From Ascarosepion bandense (taxonomy: Eukaryota > Mollusca > Cephalopoda > Sepiida > Sepiidae), in the NCBI GenBank assembly GCA_037127315.1, contig JBBBDQ010001293.1, positions 702,001-766,000 of the forward strand: a stretch of DNA of 64,000 nucleotides. Reading direction: 5' to 3'. Every line of letters begins with the position of its first letter. Position 1 is the stretch's first letter. This document shows, piece by piece, positions 1 to 11,127 of this stretch. A model generated the notes under the pieces. It was not told the origin of the DNA. It did no database searches and saw nothing but the letters and a program-made list of their open reading frames with translations. The translations under genes and the position numbers were made by a program.

Positions 1-421
1 CAAGACGTGGAAGAAGAATAATCCACATACGAAATTTCCTGAAAATTACTCGGAGCGAAAGAAAGCCGGAAACGTCTTGATAATAATTCTATTAACAGGA
101 AAGAAGAGGACATTAGTTTTAATGTTAATAATGATAACCGCTGTTCGCAAAGATCACACACACACATACACACACACACACACACACACATATCGATATA
201 TATATGTATGTATAACATACTTTATTATTGACCGATTATGAGACAGTTTCTCAAAGTGAGCTTTTTAAATCAGTTCTTAAGAACGTCCTGAGATATCAAA
301 CATGGGATCCGAAAATGGCTAAATGAAAAGAAAAGTAATTATTATGCGTTTTAAAAAAAAATGATGAAAGAACTATTGTATATATCTTCCTTGTCGCACG
401 TATTCAATAAAATATGATTGA
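1..421. other. No gene seen; CA microsatellite
   Basis: I find no coding similarity here. A CA repeat runs from 155 to 190 and is followed by a short TA-rich stretch. The Penelope reading frame to the right opens only after the TGA at 419-421, so any 5' part of that element is lost or unrecognisable here. Confidence 0.6.
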
Positions 422-1934
422 AAGGTTAATTTCAAAGAATACATCAACATATATTATCAGCCCGGCTACCTTTATGGAAATGTAAAAATCCATAAAAAAG
501 ATCATCCCCTCCGACCTATCATTTCTCAAATACCCACACCAATATATAACCTTTCCAAAACACTTAACAAACTAATTACTCCCTATCTTCCTGGTAAATA
601 TAGCATTAACTCCACGGACGAATTTTTACAGATTCTCCATTCCGTAAAACCTAATAATCAAATGATTGCATCTTTGGATGTTCAAAACTTATTCACAAAT
701 GTTCCCGTCCAGGAAACAATTGACATCATTATCCGTGATGTATACAACCATGCTACTCTCCCATCAATCAATATTAAACCCACTATATTAAAAAAACTAT
801 TATTAGCATGCACCACACAAGTACCCTTTCACGATCCCTTAGGCAATATTTATACACAAATAGATGGTATTGCGATGGGATCTCCTTTAGGCCCCCTCTT
901 TTCTAATTATTATATGGCAAATCTAGAAAATAAAATAATTAATGACAACAATAAACCTTCTATATATGTAAGATATATAGATGACATCTTTGTTTTAGCT
1001 AAGAATATCGATCAAATTAAATATCTTAAAAACAAATTTGAAAGTCACTCCGTCCTCAAATTTACATTAGAACTTAATATTAATAACAAACTCCCATTCC
1101 TTGATGTATTCATTGATTCTAGCACACATAAATTTACTACTTCTCTATATAGGAAACCAACTAGCATAAATTCGTGTCTTCTTAATTATAATAGTGAATG
1201 TCCCCAACGATATAAGTTAGCTGTTATAAAAAACTTACTTCAACGCACACAAATGATATCTTCTTCAAAATCTATATTTTATAAAGAATTACACAACATT
1301 AAGCAAACACTAGTCAATAATGGATTTCCTAACTCCGTTATTGATCAACAAATTAAAATGTATCTCAACAAACTTAACAATAGCTCTAACAATAATGATA
1401 ATATTATACTATTGCAACCAAATACATAATAATTATAAACAAGATGAAAAAACTCTCAAAAACATAATACGTAGAAATGTTAAACCAGTCGAAAGTAATA
1501 ATCAAATTAAACTCATTATATATTATAAAAAGTTTAAAACAATTGACCTCATAGTCTATAATAACCCAACAGGCACTAAACTAAATTCTTTACAAAAAAC
1601 CAATGTAGTGTACCAATTTACATGCCCATTCAGAGATTGCATCTCTGATACTACTCAAAAACCTAGTACATATATTGGTTTTACCACAACCACGCTCTCC
1701 CGTAGACTTACATGTCATCTTTCTGATCAGAGTACTATTAAACAACATTTCTCTGAAAAACATAAACATGTAGGTAATATCAGACAGATTTTGGTCAACA
1801 ATACGGTGATCCTTACTCATACACACAGTAAGAGGAACCTGCAGATATTGGAGGCCATGTACATCAAATCAAAACAACCAACACTCAATAAAATCAACTT
1901 TAAAACAGGAAATAACATATTACATTGCATTTGA
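422..1934 (+). pseudogene. Penelope-like element: reverse transcriptase plus GIY-YIG endonuclease, broken
   Basis: In Penelope-like retroelements this polyprotein copies RNA into DNA and nicks the target with a GIY-YIG nuclease. The frame opens at 422, upstream of the first ATG at 662. It reads YLYGNVKIHKK and LRPIIS (RT fingers), LDVQNLFTNVP, GIAMGSPLGP, and the catalytic YIDD at 974-985, preceded by YVR. This frame stops at 1429. The rest continues in another frame, reading CNQIHNNYKQDEKTL, KTNVVYQFTCPFRDC, then YIGFTTTTLSRRLTCHL, the GIY-YIG core, and ends at 1934. A frameshift near 1400-1420 therefore separates the two domains. The N-terminal part is missing. The family assignment is firm because RT and GIY-YIG occur in the expected order. 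The copy is inactive as it stands. Confidence 0.9.
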
Positions 1935-2400
1935 CTACATGGTTTTGTTGTCATTTCGCGCTATCCCGCGGTGTGACGTCATAAAACCGCATCGCAAACT
2001 TAAGAACTGCGTTTATTATTTTTGGTAACTATTGCCGTTGCCAAGCGGAGTTTTATGTCAACACAAAATAAAATCGTCGGTGATGGTGGATTTTATAATA
2101 TTTCAGTTTAAACTACCTCTCTGAAGATGGCTCATGTGAGCCGAAAGCTTAGAAGAAAACCAATAAATAATTATCCAAATGTTGGAGAATTTTTGTCTTT
2201 ATTTTCAACTGAAATTAAAGCAAAAATACGACGTTTAGAACGGCTCATGATTAAACATAATAGACATTCATTGTCTCTTATATTTAATAGCATATGTCTA
2301 GAATATATATATATATATTGTAAAACATACCAACAAAACAGTAGCACTAATCACGACCGAAATCAGAAAACCTACTGCTAACAAATCAGTAAAGTAAGTC
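1935..2400 (+). repeat. Penelope 3' flank with a hammerhead-like hairpin motif
   Basis: This non-coding stretch follows the GIY-YIG stop. At 2121-2146 it contains CTGAAGA, a T, a 5-bp hairpin (GGCTC 2129-2133 with GAGCC 2138-2142, loop ATGT) and GAAA. Penelope terminal repeats of many animals carry hammerhead ribozymes, so the position is right. However, the extra T after CTGAAGA breaks the canonical core, and I cannot place a cleavage triplet. The 84-residue open frame at 2127-2381 overlaps this motif and has no recognisable content. Confidence 0.45.
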
Positions 2401-2603
2401 GTCAAACCCAAAAGGTACTACCAAATGGGTAGAGGGGAATAAAAAACAAACAAGCAAACAAAGCATAAGCTGTTTTCGAAAGAAAAAAAAACCCAAGACG
2501 AAAACCTTAACAAGAAAGAGCTCAATACGAAAGTAGAGCAAAAACACGAACTAAATCTAAAATTGAGCCAAAAGTCGACCGCGGTTCAGGACTTGGCTCC
2601 GGG

Positions 2604-2605
<2 letters not shown>

Positions 2606-2659
<54 letters not shown>
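2606..2659. repeat. TA microsatellite
   Basis: Uninterrupted TA dinucleotides, about 27 units. Confidence 0.95.
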
Positions 2660-2661
<2 letters not shown>

Positions 2662-2810
2662 ATGCATGTTTCATTAAATAATATAGACAAGTTTTGTCGA
2701 TTTATTTTATGTAATTTTTTTTTTCATATCGTCTGATAATCTTAATAGCATTATCGCTGAAAGAGAAAAGAAAATCACAATATTGATACATGTTCTTATT
2801 TAATCCTTTC

Positions 2811-2844
2811 TGAGCTTTCGGCTTACATCAGCCATTATCAAAGG
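2811..2844 (-). other. Hammerhead-like hairpin motif, minus strand
   Basis: Read on the minus strand this is TTTGATAATGGCT, a short loop, AGCCGAAAGCTCA. It has the same layout as the motif at 2121-2147 (a GGCT/AGCC stem followed by GAAAGCT) and faces it across about 0.66 kb. The CTGANGA box is degenerate. It probably marks an inverted terminal part of the same repeat class. Confidence 0.4.
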
Positions 2845-3347
2845 TTCAAAATAGTGTTGGTTGTAACGGGCATTTTGCTGACGTATGGTAGTAGGAGTCG
2901 TCTATTTTGTTTGTGTGGAGGATTGATGAAGATGTGTGTGCATGCAGGAAGCGAAAATCGCACTACAGCTTGTGGCGTCTCACATGACCATACGAGAGTA
3001 TGGAAAGCTATATATATCTATATATATAATTTTCCTTTTTTTCTTCCTTTTTCTTTTTGGCTACTCTTACTTCCGTTTTTTCACACACAGACACAAATAA
3101 ATAAAAGAAATTTGCCATGATGTATTGGTTTCTCTAATGAAACGAATGATAAATGCACTGGTTTAAATAGGCATACATTTTTGTAAATTATTAATTTTTT
3201 ATAGGTACTAAATATTGGCTTTGTAAATAAATAAATTTAATTCCACTGAGCCTTCTGGCTGGATCAGTTTTAAGATTTAATTTTAAATAAATAATATTAA
3301 TAGCATAATTTAGAATTTACGTTCAGGCCGATTCCTTTCGGATTTAC

Positions 3348-3408
<61 letters not shown>

Positions 3409-3550
3409 TTAACATGCCCTGTGGACATGTGATAGAAGAATCCAAAGGAGTATCCTTTATATATAATGGTAGGATAACTCTCTACGAGAGCTCTAAACAT
3501 ATATGCATATAAATACATATAGAGCAAATAAAAAATTAAGACAGACGCGT
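2845..3550. other. No gene seen; TA and GA microsatellites
   Basis: A TA run at about 3347-3374 is followed directly by a GA run to about 3406. The flanking sequence is AT-rich, and I recognise no element. Confidence 0.6.
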
Positions 3551-3930
3551 TAAGTTAAAACAAATAAATCTAAATAGAATAATGAGGTTCCTTTAAACTA
3601 AAGATGCAAAGCTCTATTTCTCCCTCTCTCCTTTCTTTCCTTTCTTCTCTTTTCTCTATCACACCCTCCTTCTCGTCTGACCCACCCGCTACCCTTTGAA
3701 CTTTCTCAGACACTGACCGCTGGGCGGACATTTTTAAAACGAAAAAATACAAGTTAAAACAAATAAATCTAAATAGAATAATGAGGTTCCTTTAAATTAA
3801 GGATGTAACGCTCTGTTTCTCCCTCTCTCCTTTCTTTCCTTTCTTCTCTTTTCTTTACCACTCCCTCTTTCTCGTCTGACCCACCCGCTTCCCTCGAACT
3901 TTCTTCGACACTGACCGCTGGGCGGGCGGC
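3551..3930. repeat. Two-unit tandem duplication, period about 199 bp
   Basis: The segment starting at 3552 (AAGTTAAAACAAATAAATC) recurs at 3751. Both units continue through AATGAGGTTCC, a CT-rich block, CGTCTGACCCACCCGCT and CACTGACCGCTGGGCGG. The units differ at scattered bases, so the duplication is not recent. No coding function is evident. Confidence 0.85.
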
Positions 3931-4244
3931 ATCAACTTTGGTTAGGGGCGATGAATTAGCGTCTTGACGTGTTATCTGGTGTGGGTTCTATGCGACTTTT
4001 ACATATGATTATGTAGGAATGTCTGTGGGTTCGACAAACAGATGGATCGTTCTTATTTTCTTTTTTAGAGGAACGACAGTTATATTCTTATCATCTTATA
4101 TGTTTTTATTTTATTTATTATTTTTTTATTCGTCGGGGTGAATTCCATTCATGTAGAATCCTTCGTTGAATAAAGACGGAAGGTGAAGATGGCTCGCCTG
4201 AAATAGACCTATAATTCCGAATTACCATGAAATAACGCGTCTGT

Positions 4245-4246
<2 letters not shown>
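3931..4246. other. No feature recognised
   Basis: Unique-looking sequence with T-rich runs between the 199-bp duplication and a TA array. No coding similarity seen. Confidence 0.5.

Positions 4247-4288
<42 letters not shown>
4247..4288. repeat. TA microsatellite
   Basis: A TA run that directly abuts the tRNA-like head of the hammerhead-bearing repeat. Confidence 0.95.
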
Positions 4289-4290
<2 letters not shown>

Positions 4291-4412
4291 GAGCGCTCAG
4301 AGGTAGAATGCCAGTTCGGTTGGGTTTCAATCCTGAGTTAAAAGGAATCGGATGTCTAACCGTACTGATGAGCTGTGATGCAGCGAAACAGATCTGTCTG
4401 CGGATTTACACA
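4289..4412 (+). repeat. SINE-like unit: tRNA-related promoter head followed by a hammerhead ribozyme
   Basis: The left part resembles the internal RNA polymerase III promoter of a tRNA. An A-box-like GCGCTCAGAGG lies at 4293-4303, followed by TAGAATGCC, and a B-box-like GGTTTCAATCC at 4323-4333. The spacing of about 30 nt is short for a full tRNA, so the anticodon arm looks shortened. About 30 bp further on is a complete hammerhead core. The unit sits between TA arrays (to 4288 and from about 4412). This arrangement of pol III boxes and then a hammerhead parallels the schistosome Sm-alpha elements. That comparison comes from family knowledge. Membership in a named octopus family cannot be shown from one copy. 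Confidence 0.6.
4360..4403 (+). ncRNA. Hammerhead ribozyme, type I, minimal stem III
   Basis: All conserved elements are present. The CUGAUGA box is at 4365-4371. Stem II is GCUG 4372-4375 paired with CAGC 4381-4384, loop UGAUG. GAAA is at 4385-4388. Stem III is ACA 4388-4390 paired with UGU 4395-4397, loop GAUC. The cleavage triplet GUC is at 4396-4398. Stem I pairs CCGUA 4360-4364 with UGCGG 4399-4403, including one G-U. Predicted self-cleavage is after C4398. The very short stem III is typical of hammerheads in retroelements, which are often active as dimers or with help from stem I loop contacts. Activity here is inferred, but every catalytic nucleotide I can check fits the consensus. Confidence 0.85.
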
Positions 4413-5039
4413 TATATATATATATTCAATCCACTTGATTAATGCAGTATAATATATCATCATCTGAAATAAATACCATTACAACCTTGGACTTTGGACT
4501 TTTTGATGCACCGGCTTATACAAATGTAGGCGCAAAAACAGATCAATATACTCTCAATATTTTCAATTGATTTTCCAACTAAGACTTTTCCGAAACCCAG
4601 GCAAGGAAAAATACATCGAAATATTTGTTGTTTGCGTCGTTATTCTCCGAAAACCTTACCGATCACCGGCGTCAAATGTCCAAGTGAATTCTGTAGGGAA
4701 ATTCCCGAGTAAATGCTTTTTCATTATAGCTGGAAGTTTCACGGCGTAACCGTGACCAGTTGAATTTTCTGACCAACAACCGAGCAAATTCTTGGGAAAT
4801 ATTGATTGTTCAATTTGTCTTCGTTTCCGAGCGACCGTTATTTGCAATTGTGACAGTTACAAAACTCTTCAACATAAAGAAAGTATTCAATTTGTGTACA
4901 ACACGCTAGGCCTACACAGCTTGCATAGAAAACACCAGGCTAATCCGAGATGGAAATCAGGGAAAAACATATATGATTGTCAATATCGTGTGATTTATTT
5001 CTATCAAGTACCAGCATTTCTGGGTGAAATCATCGCTAA
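4413..5039. other. No gene recognised
   Basis: Short overlapping open frames occur on both strands (for example 4567-4749 and 4792-5055), but none resembles a known protein. No splice or element structure is recognisable. Confidence 0.5.
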
Positions 5040-7345
5040 CGTCTCATTATCATAAAGAAATAATAAGCAACTAATAGTGTCAGGAGTAGAAATATTAGAA
5101 AGTCCAGTGAAGTAATATGCAGCTAACAGGGCCGAGAGTGGAAGGATTAGTAGTTCGAGCAAAGTAATACCCAACCAATAGTGTCGAAGTAGATAGGTTA
5201 GTAGTTGGAGTGAACTAATAACCAACCGATAGTGTCGAGAGTAGAAGGATTAGTAGTTGGAGTGAAGTAATAACCAACTAATAGTGTCGAGAGCAGAAGG
5301 ATTAGAAGGTTGAGTAAAGTAATAACCAACCAATAGTGAAGAGAATAAAAGGACTAGATGTAATAACCAAATAATTGTGACAGGAATAGGAGGATTAGAA
5401 GTTCAAGTGAAGAAATAACCAAATAATAGTGTTGAAATTAAAAGTATTAAAAGTTCGAGTGAAGCGAATAACCAACCAGTAGTGTCGGGTGTAGAAGGAT
5501 TAGTAGTTCGAGTAATAAGCAACTAATAGTGTCGAAAGTAGAGGGATTAGAACATTGAGTATAGTAATAACCAACCAATATTGTCGATATTAGAAAGATT
5601 AGAAGTTTTAATGAAATAATAATCAACTTATAGAGTCTAGTGTTCAAGGATTATTAGTTTGCGTAAAGTAATAACCAAATAATGGCGTCGAGAGTTGAAG
5701 CATTAGAAATTGGAGTGAAATAATAACCAATCAATAGTGTCGAGAGTAAAAAGACTAAAAGTTTGAGTGAAGTTATAACCAACTAATATTGTCGAGTGTA
5801 GAAGGATTATTAGTTTGAGTGAAGTAATAACCAACTAATAGCGTCGGGAATTAAAGCATTAGAAGTTGGAGTGAACCAGTCACTAGTGTCGAAAGTAGAA
5901 AGACTAGAAGTTTGAATGAAGTAATAACCAACTAATAGCGTCGGGATTTGAAGCATTAGAAGTTGAGTTGGAGTGGAGTAATAACCAGTCACTAGTGCCG
6001 AAAGTAGAAAGACTAGAAGTTTGAGTGAAGTAATAACCAACTAATAGCGTCGGGATTTGAAGCATTAGCAGTTGGAGTGTAGTAATAACCAGTCACTAGT
6101 GCCGAAAGTAGAAAGACTAGAAGTTTGAGTGAAGTAATAACCAACTAATAGCGTCGGGATTTGAAGCATTAGCAGTTGGAGTTTAGTAATAACCAGTCAC
6201 TAGTGTCGAAAGTAGAAAGACTAGAAGTTTGAGTGAAGTAATAACCAACTAATAGCGTCGGGATTTGAAGTATTAGCAGTTGGAGTTTAGTAATAACCAG
6301 TCACTAGTGTCGAAAGTAGAATGACTAGAAGTTTGAATGAAGTAATAACCAACTAATAGCCTCGGGATTTGAAGCATTAGAAGTTGAGTTGGAGTGGAGT
6401 AATAACCAGTCACTAGTGCCGAAAGTAGAAAGACTAGAAGTTTGAGTGAAGTAATAACCAACCAATAGCGTCGGGAGTTGAAGCACTAGAAGTTGGAGTG
6501 AACCAGTCACTAGTGTCGAAAGTAGAAAGATTAGAAGTTTGAGTGAAGTAATAACCAACTAATAGCGTCTGGATTTGAATCATTAGAAGTTGGAGTGGAG
6601 TAATAACCAGGCACAGGTGTCGAAAGTAGAAAGACTAGAAGTTCGAGTGAAGTAATAACCAACTAATAGCGTCGGGATTTGAAGCACTAGAAGTTGGAGT
6701 GAACCAGTCACTAATGTCGAAAGTAGAAAGACTAGAAGTTTGAGTGAAGTAATAACTAACTAATAGTGTCGGGATTTGAAGCATTAGAACTTGGAGTGGA
6801 GTAATAACCAGTCACTAGTGTCGAAAGTAGAATGACTAGAAGTTTGAATGAAGTAATAACCAACTAATAGCCTCGGGATTTGAAGCATTAGAAGTTGAGT
6901 TGGAGTGTAGTAATAACTAGTCACTAGTGTCGAAATTAGAAAGACTAGAAATTTGAGTTAAGTTATAACCAACTAATAGCGTCGGGATTTGAAGCACTAG
7001 AAGTTGGAGTGGAGTAATAACCAGTCACTAGTGTCGAAAGTAGAATGACTAGAAGTTTGAATGAAGTAATAACCAACTAATAGCCTCGGGATTTGAAGCA
7101 TTAGAAGTTGAGTTGGAGTGTAGTAATAACTAGTCACTAGTGTCGAAATTAGAAAGACTAGAAGTTTGAGTGAAGCTATAACCAACTAATAGTGTCGTAA
7201 GCAGAAGGATTAGAAGTTTGAATTAATTAATTACCAACTAATAGTGTCGGAATTTGAAGTATTAGAAGGTCGAGTGAAATAATAACTAATCAATCGTGTC
7301 TGGATTGAGTTAGAGACTGAAGTGAAGTAAAAACCATGTTATAGT
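5040..7345. repeat. Dimeric minisatellite, monomer about 50-58 bp
   Basis: The repeating text is AGTAATAACCAACTAATAG, then CGTCGGGATTTGAAGCATTA, then GAAGTTGGAGTG. It alternates with AATAACCAGTCACTAGTG, TCGAAAGTAGAAAGACTAG and AAGTTTGAGTGA. From about 5040 to 5800 monomers are divergent and roughly 57 bp long. From about 5810 to 7190 two monomer types alternate as a dimer of about 105-110 bp and are far more uniform. After 7190 the array decays again. Minus-strand frames of 60-77 residues rich in LLVGYY and SLKLL are simply this repeat read in one phase. Confidence 0.93.
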
Positions 7346-7530
7346 GTTGAGATTAGAAGGATTCGAAGTTTGGGAAAATAAACTGCACCGACAATAGGAT
7401 TTGAGGAGCGTCTTATTACAAATTCTTCGTTGTTAATCACCAGAACATGCAATTACATAAATACTATTACTGACAATGATACTTTTTTATCATGGCTCTC
7501 CACATATTTCCAGCTCTTAATAAATTCTAT
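7346..7530. other. Short unannotated spacer
   Basis: Decayed edge of the minisatellite followed by sequence I do not recognise, up to the target site of the next SINE. Confidence 0.5.
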
Positions 7531-7540
7531 CTGTTTTTCC

Positions 7541-7844
7541 GTTGTGGTGCAGTGGATATCGGCTCGGAACGTGAAATCGGGGAACCGAGTTCGAATTCCA
7601 GTTGAATTCATTGCATTCACTTACGCGCAAATACTCTTGGGAAATGTATTAATCCGTTTATTCCTTCTAGTTATGGGTTAAATAACAGAACAGATTGGGT
7701 TCTATAGCCTTGGTCGGCAACCAGTCTAACGCAGAAAGCAATGGCAACCTACTGCGGGATAATCTTCTGAACAGTCAGTCATGTCTCTTTCGAGACATGA
7801 TCGCCCAAGCGTGTATCGAGCATGGCACTTAACTGACTGACTGA
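7541..7844 (+). repeat. SINE-1, full length, tRNA-Arg-like head
   Basis: A non-autonomous retroposon. Its head matches a tRNA: A-box-like GGTGCAGTGGATATCGG and B-box-like GAGTTCGAATTCC. The body follows (CATTGCATTCACTTACGCGC, GACAGATTGGGTTCTATAG, AACCAGTCTA, TCATGTCTCTTTCGAGAC) and the end is a short CTGA repeat. A 10-bp target-site duplication CTGTTTTTCC flanks it at 7531-7540 and 7845-7854, which fixes both ends and gives a length of 304 bp. SINEs of this type depend on a LINE for mobilisation. The partner cannot be told from the tail. Confidence 0.92.
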
Positions 7845-7854
7845 CTGTTTTTCC

Positions 7855-9177
7855 TAAACACTCTTCTTACATTCATTTACCCAAGCTCACTATGTATTTT
7901 ATACAATTTCCTCTGCTTTTCCCGTTTTCAGTGTTTTCGGTGAGTATCAGATTTCCTAAGTCCTTTTACGCCATTATGCACCTTACAAAGTTGAACTGTT
8001 TCTTCCTGGCGTTAAGTACAAGTTTCCTTACTTTAGTTAAATATACAGAACAGGGACAAAGAAATATCTCGCGGGATTTCACCAGCATGTCTTAAACGAT
8101 CTATGCATTCACTGATCCAGCATGATTCCAACATATTTTGACAGGTTTTATGCGGAAGGGTTGGATAAAATTAAGTCTCTGGTAACTTGTATTACAGATG
8201 TTCTCTTTTGGGCAAGTAAAACCATCGCTTTAATCAATAAAGCCCAACAGTGAATCTATTTACTGATATGTCTAAGAAAACTGCTGAAGATCTCCTTCAA
8301 TTTCGAGAGTGCTGGCATACTACAAGATTGTTTGATGCACCAGCTGCTCGAAAGCGAACAAGAGAGCTCTTAAATTGATTATAGATGTTGACCTGTGTTA
8401 TTGTGCCCTTATACGAGGAATGGACTATTCCTCTTGCTATATATAATTACTTGCGTGACTTCCGGAGAGGCAGTTAACAGCCAACAGCCTTGCGCATTTT
8501 TGAACTCTCTGCTTTGGAGCGGTGAGTAAATAACACAGTCTAGGCTCCGCCGAAGGGTAGAATCACATCTCGGGAAAATTAGACGGAAATTTTTGCCCGG
8601 TCCATATGGCACGGATTACCCACATTAAAAATGCCTTGTGTCACATTTTGTCTTAAGTGGGAAGGCAATTAAATACCGCAGTTAAGAGCAGTTAAGTGCG
8701 CAGTAAAAGCCAGTTACGATTCAGGCAATAAGCAGCGTAATTGTACCGTTCGGATTTACTTATTTCTATTTACTTAATTGTTGACACTTTCTTTGTACAT
8801 ATATTCTAGTTATACTGATACCATGTTTTGAAACTACCTCTTGTGTTCCGTATCTTACTTCCGGAACAACCGGTCACTACAGCCTGACTGCGAAGTTTCG
8901 CCACAAAAACTCCACAACAGCCAGAAAAGAATCGGCTGCATATCTGTCCTTTTTGGTGGACATTTCTAATTCTTGTTGTCGCAGCAAACACAATTTAAAG
9001 ACAGCGAGCGCCCCGCTTACCACTTGAACGGTAAAAGCAAAGCAGTTCTATTAATTCATGGACAACAAAATAGCGGGACAGCCTTTATCCTAGGACTATG
9101 GGAAAAGCGAGTGCCACCACAAGTTGATAATTTTCATGTCAAACATGAAAACTACATATTAGTTATAGAGGTGTAGC
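7855..9177. other. No gene recognised
   Basis: About 1.3 kb with only short open frames (for example 8409-8612 minus and 8973-9176 plus). None has motifs I recognise, and no repeat seen elsewhere in this window matches. Confidence 0.5.
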
Positions 9178-9660
9178 AATTTAGATATTCTGGAGGAGTA
9201 TTAACAGAAGACGTAAAAGATGACACAGAAATCCAAAGGTGAATTGAGACAGCAAAAGATGCTTTTCAAAAGCTGAGCAATATATTAACAAAGAGAAAAA
9301 ATATCGCTAGCTAAAAAAAAAAAAACGCTGAACTCTTATTTAGTAGTGAAGGCTGGACATTTTTTTTTCACGGATAAGGAAATGATTTGAAGCAACAACA
9401 ATATAGTTCTACAGAAGGATGCTGAGAATACCATGAACCGATCATGTGAGATATGACGCAGTTTAGAGACGTTGGCCAAAAAATGAAAGAACACTTATGC
9501 ACTACACCAAAAAGAGACATTTGAAATTTTTGGGGTGCATAATGAAGAAAGAGAGCTTGGAAAATTTTTATTCACGCTGGATATGTTTAATGTAAGAGAG
9601 ACAGAGAAAACCACGCACAACATACCTAACGAGCTTGAATGAATAGATGTGGGGGGAGGG
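9178..9660 (+). pseudogene. LINE-R (RTE-like) C-terminal fragment, heavily decayed
   Basis: The broken translation gives YSGGVLTED, DDTEIQR, IETAKDAFQKLSN, then VLQKDAENT in shifted frames. This parallels the LINE-R consensus YLGSVVTEDG, CDTEIRKRI, AFQKLSKVL and WFYRRMLRI seen intact at 58.1 kb. Several stops and shifts and an A-run interrupt it. It is the post-catalytic thumb region of a non-LTR reverse transcriptase. Confidence 0.7.
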
Positions 9661-10619
9661 GTCAAGGTTTCAGAGAGATGGCGAAATTATAAAGTCTACA
9701 GAGGACAGGATATTTTACAGTGCTATCATCGCCATCGTTCTAAAGGGACACGGCACATAGAAAAAGATGTGTGTGGGGGGTTCTATTGCGGCACCTAGGG
9801 ACTACCTGTTCAATTTCATTATGTATTGCACAGTGACAATATATAAATAAATGTACAGACCCCTAATAAGAAGATACTCTAGAGAAAACATGTCAACTTT
9901 ATAAATCCCTATCCGAGTGACTGTTCGTTGCTGAAAGACATGAGAAATGCTCGGCTATTAGCTAGATTTTTATAAAAGTACAGACGAAAGCAATATTTGT
10001 AATCAGCAATCATCTGATCTTCACGGAGAAATAACAAGAGAGAAAAAATACTATCGCCCAGCGTGAAATAAAACAGTTTCACGACCAATATAACCCAAAG
10101 CATTTGTTAATTTGACTGTGGTTATTTTTTAATTATATTTTTTCTGATGCCAGTGTTTGCCACGAGGCTTCCTCTACTTTCGTGTACACCTTGAACTTAT
10201 GTAAATCTCATTAAACTGGAATGTCAGGGCTAGGAGCTTTATGTCATAGGGGGGGGGGGTTATGGATGTGTTTGGTTAAAAGATTTAATTAGTTTCGATG
10301 TGGATATGCGTCACATTACTTCTCTCCAAAGAGCAGAAAATACACATTACGTTTAACATGGATTAAGTAGACTGTTTTGTTAGAAAGCGTGGGTGAGGGA
10401 TTATAATATTCGTTTTCTGATCATGGTCATTTCGAATCTAACAATCTTCTATTTGTTCATCGACTGGGCTCGGAACGTTTTATTGTTTGTAAACAAAACA
10501 TAGTTGACCAAAAAGTCTCTGTGAAATCGGGTGCCCTATCAGTCAATGTAGGTGTGCCAAGGAAAATCAGCCCCACCGACCAAACCCCATTTTACTTTGT
10601 TCAAGATTTGCCTGAGAAT
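9661..10619. other. No gene recognised
   Basis: AT-rich sequence with one G-run near 10250. No coding or repeat similarity seen within the window. Confidence 0.5.
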
Positions 10620-10623
10620 ATCA

Positions 10624-10853
10624 GCCAGTCAGTTAATTACCATAAGTTATATATTCTTGAGTGATCATGTCTTAAGACACTAGGCAATATATCTGTCCTG
10701 CTATTTAACCCATATATGGATGGAGAAGAGATGGCAACATACCTTTCCCAAGGATATTTGCACGAAAGCGATTGGAACGAATTCAACTGGAATTTGAACT
10801 CTGCTCTGCAATTTCTCATTCTGAGACGATATCCATTGCAACACAACGCACAT
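10624..10853 (-). repeat. SINE-1, minus strand, diverged
   Basis: Read on the minus strand, the head GTGCGTTGTGTTGCAATGGA begins at 10853, and the body ends at CTGACTGG near 10624. The middle is shortened and diverged relative to the copy at 7541. Confidence 0.8.
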
Positions 10854-11048
10854 CAATTGATAAATCTGCAGTTACTGGTTTACTGTAATATGATAAGTAA
10901 TTTTCTCTCAACAGAATCTCTCTTACACATTTTTAAGCCTGCCAATCGCTCGAGCATTGAATGTTGATGCTTCTGCTATTCTTCATATCAAACAAAGTCT
11001 CCAAGTTATGATAGTTTAGACAAACGATAATTCCTGGTTACGATGTAA

Positions 11049-11074
11049 TCTAAACTTATTTATAAATGGAACTT

Positions 11075-11127
<53 letters not shown>

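Noticed and set aside
2121..2147. Functional hammerhead ribozyme after the Penelope element
   Set aside because: There is an extra base between CTGAAGA and stem II, and no NUH cleavage site or stem I partner can be placed. Kept only as a hammerhead-like motif.
5447..7185. Series of minus-strand frames of 60-77 residues rich in LLVGYY
   Set aside because: They are one phase of the minisatellite; the periodic text explains the lack of stops.
7541..7615. Functional tRNA-Arg gene
   Set aside because: Only the A- and B-box-like parts resemble a tRNA; the acceptor and anticodon stems do not pair, and the sequence continues as a SINE with target duplications.
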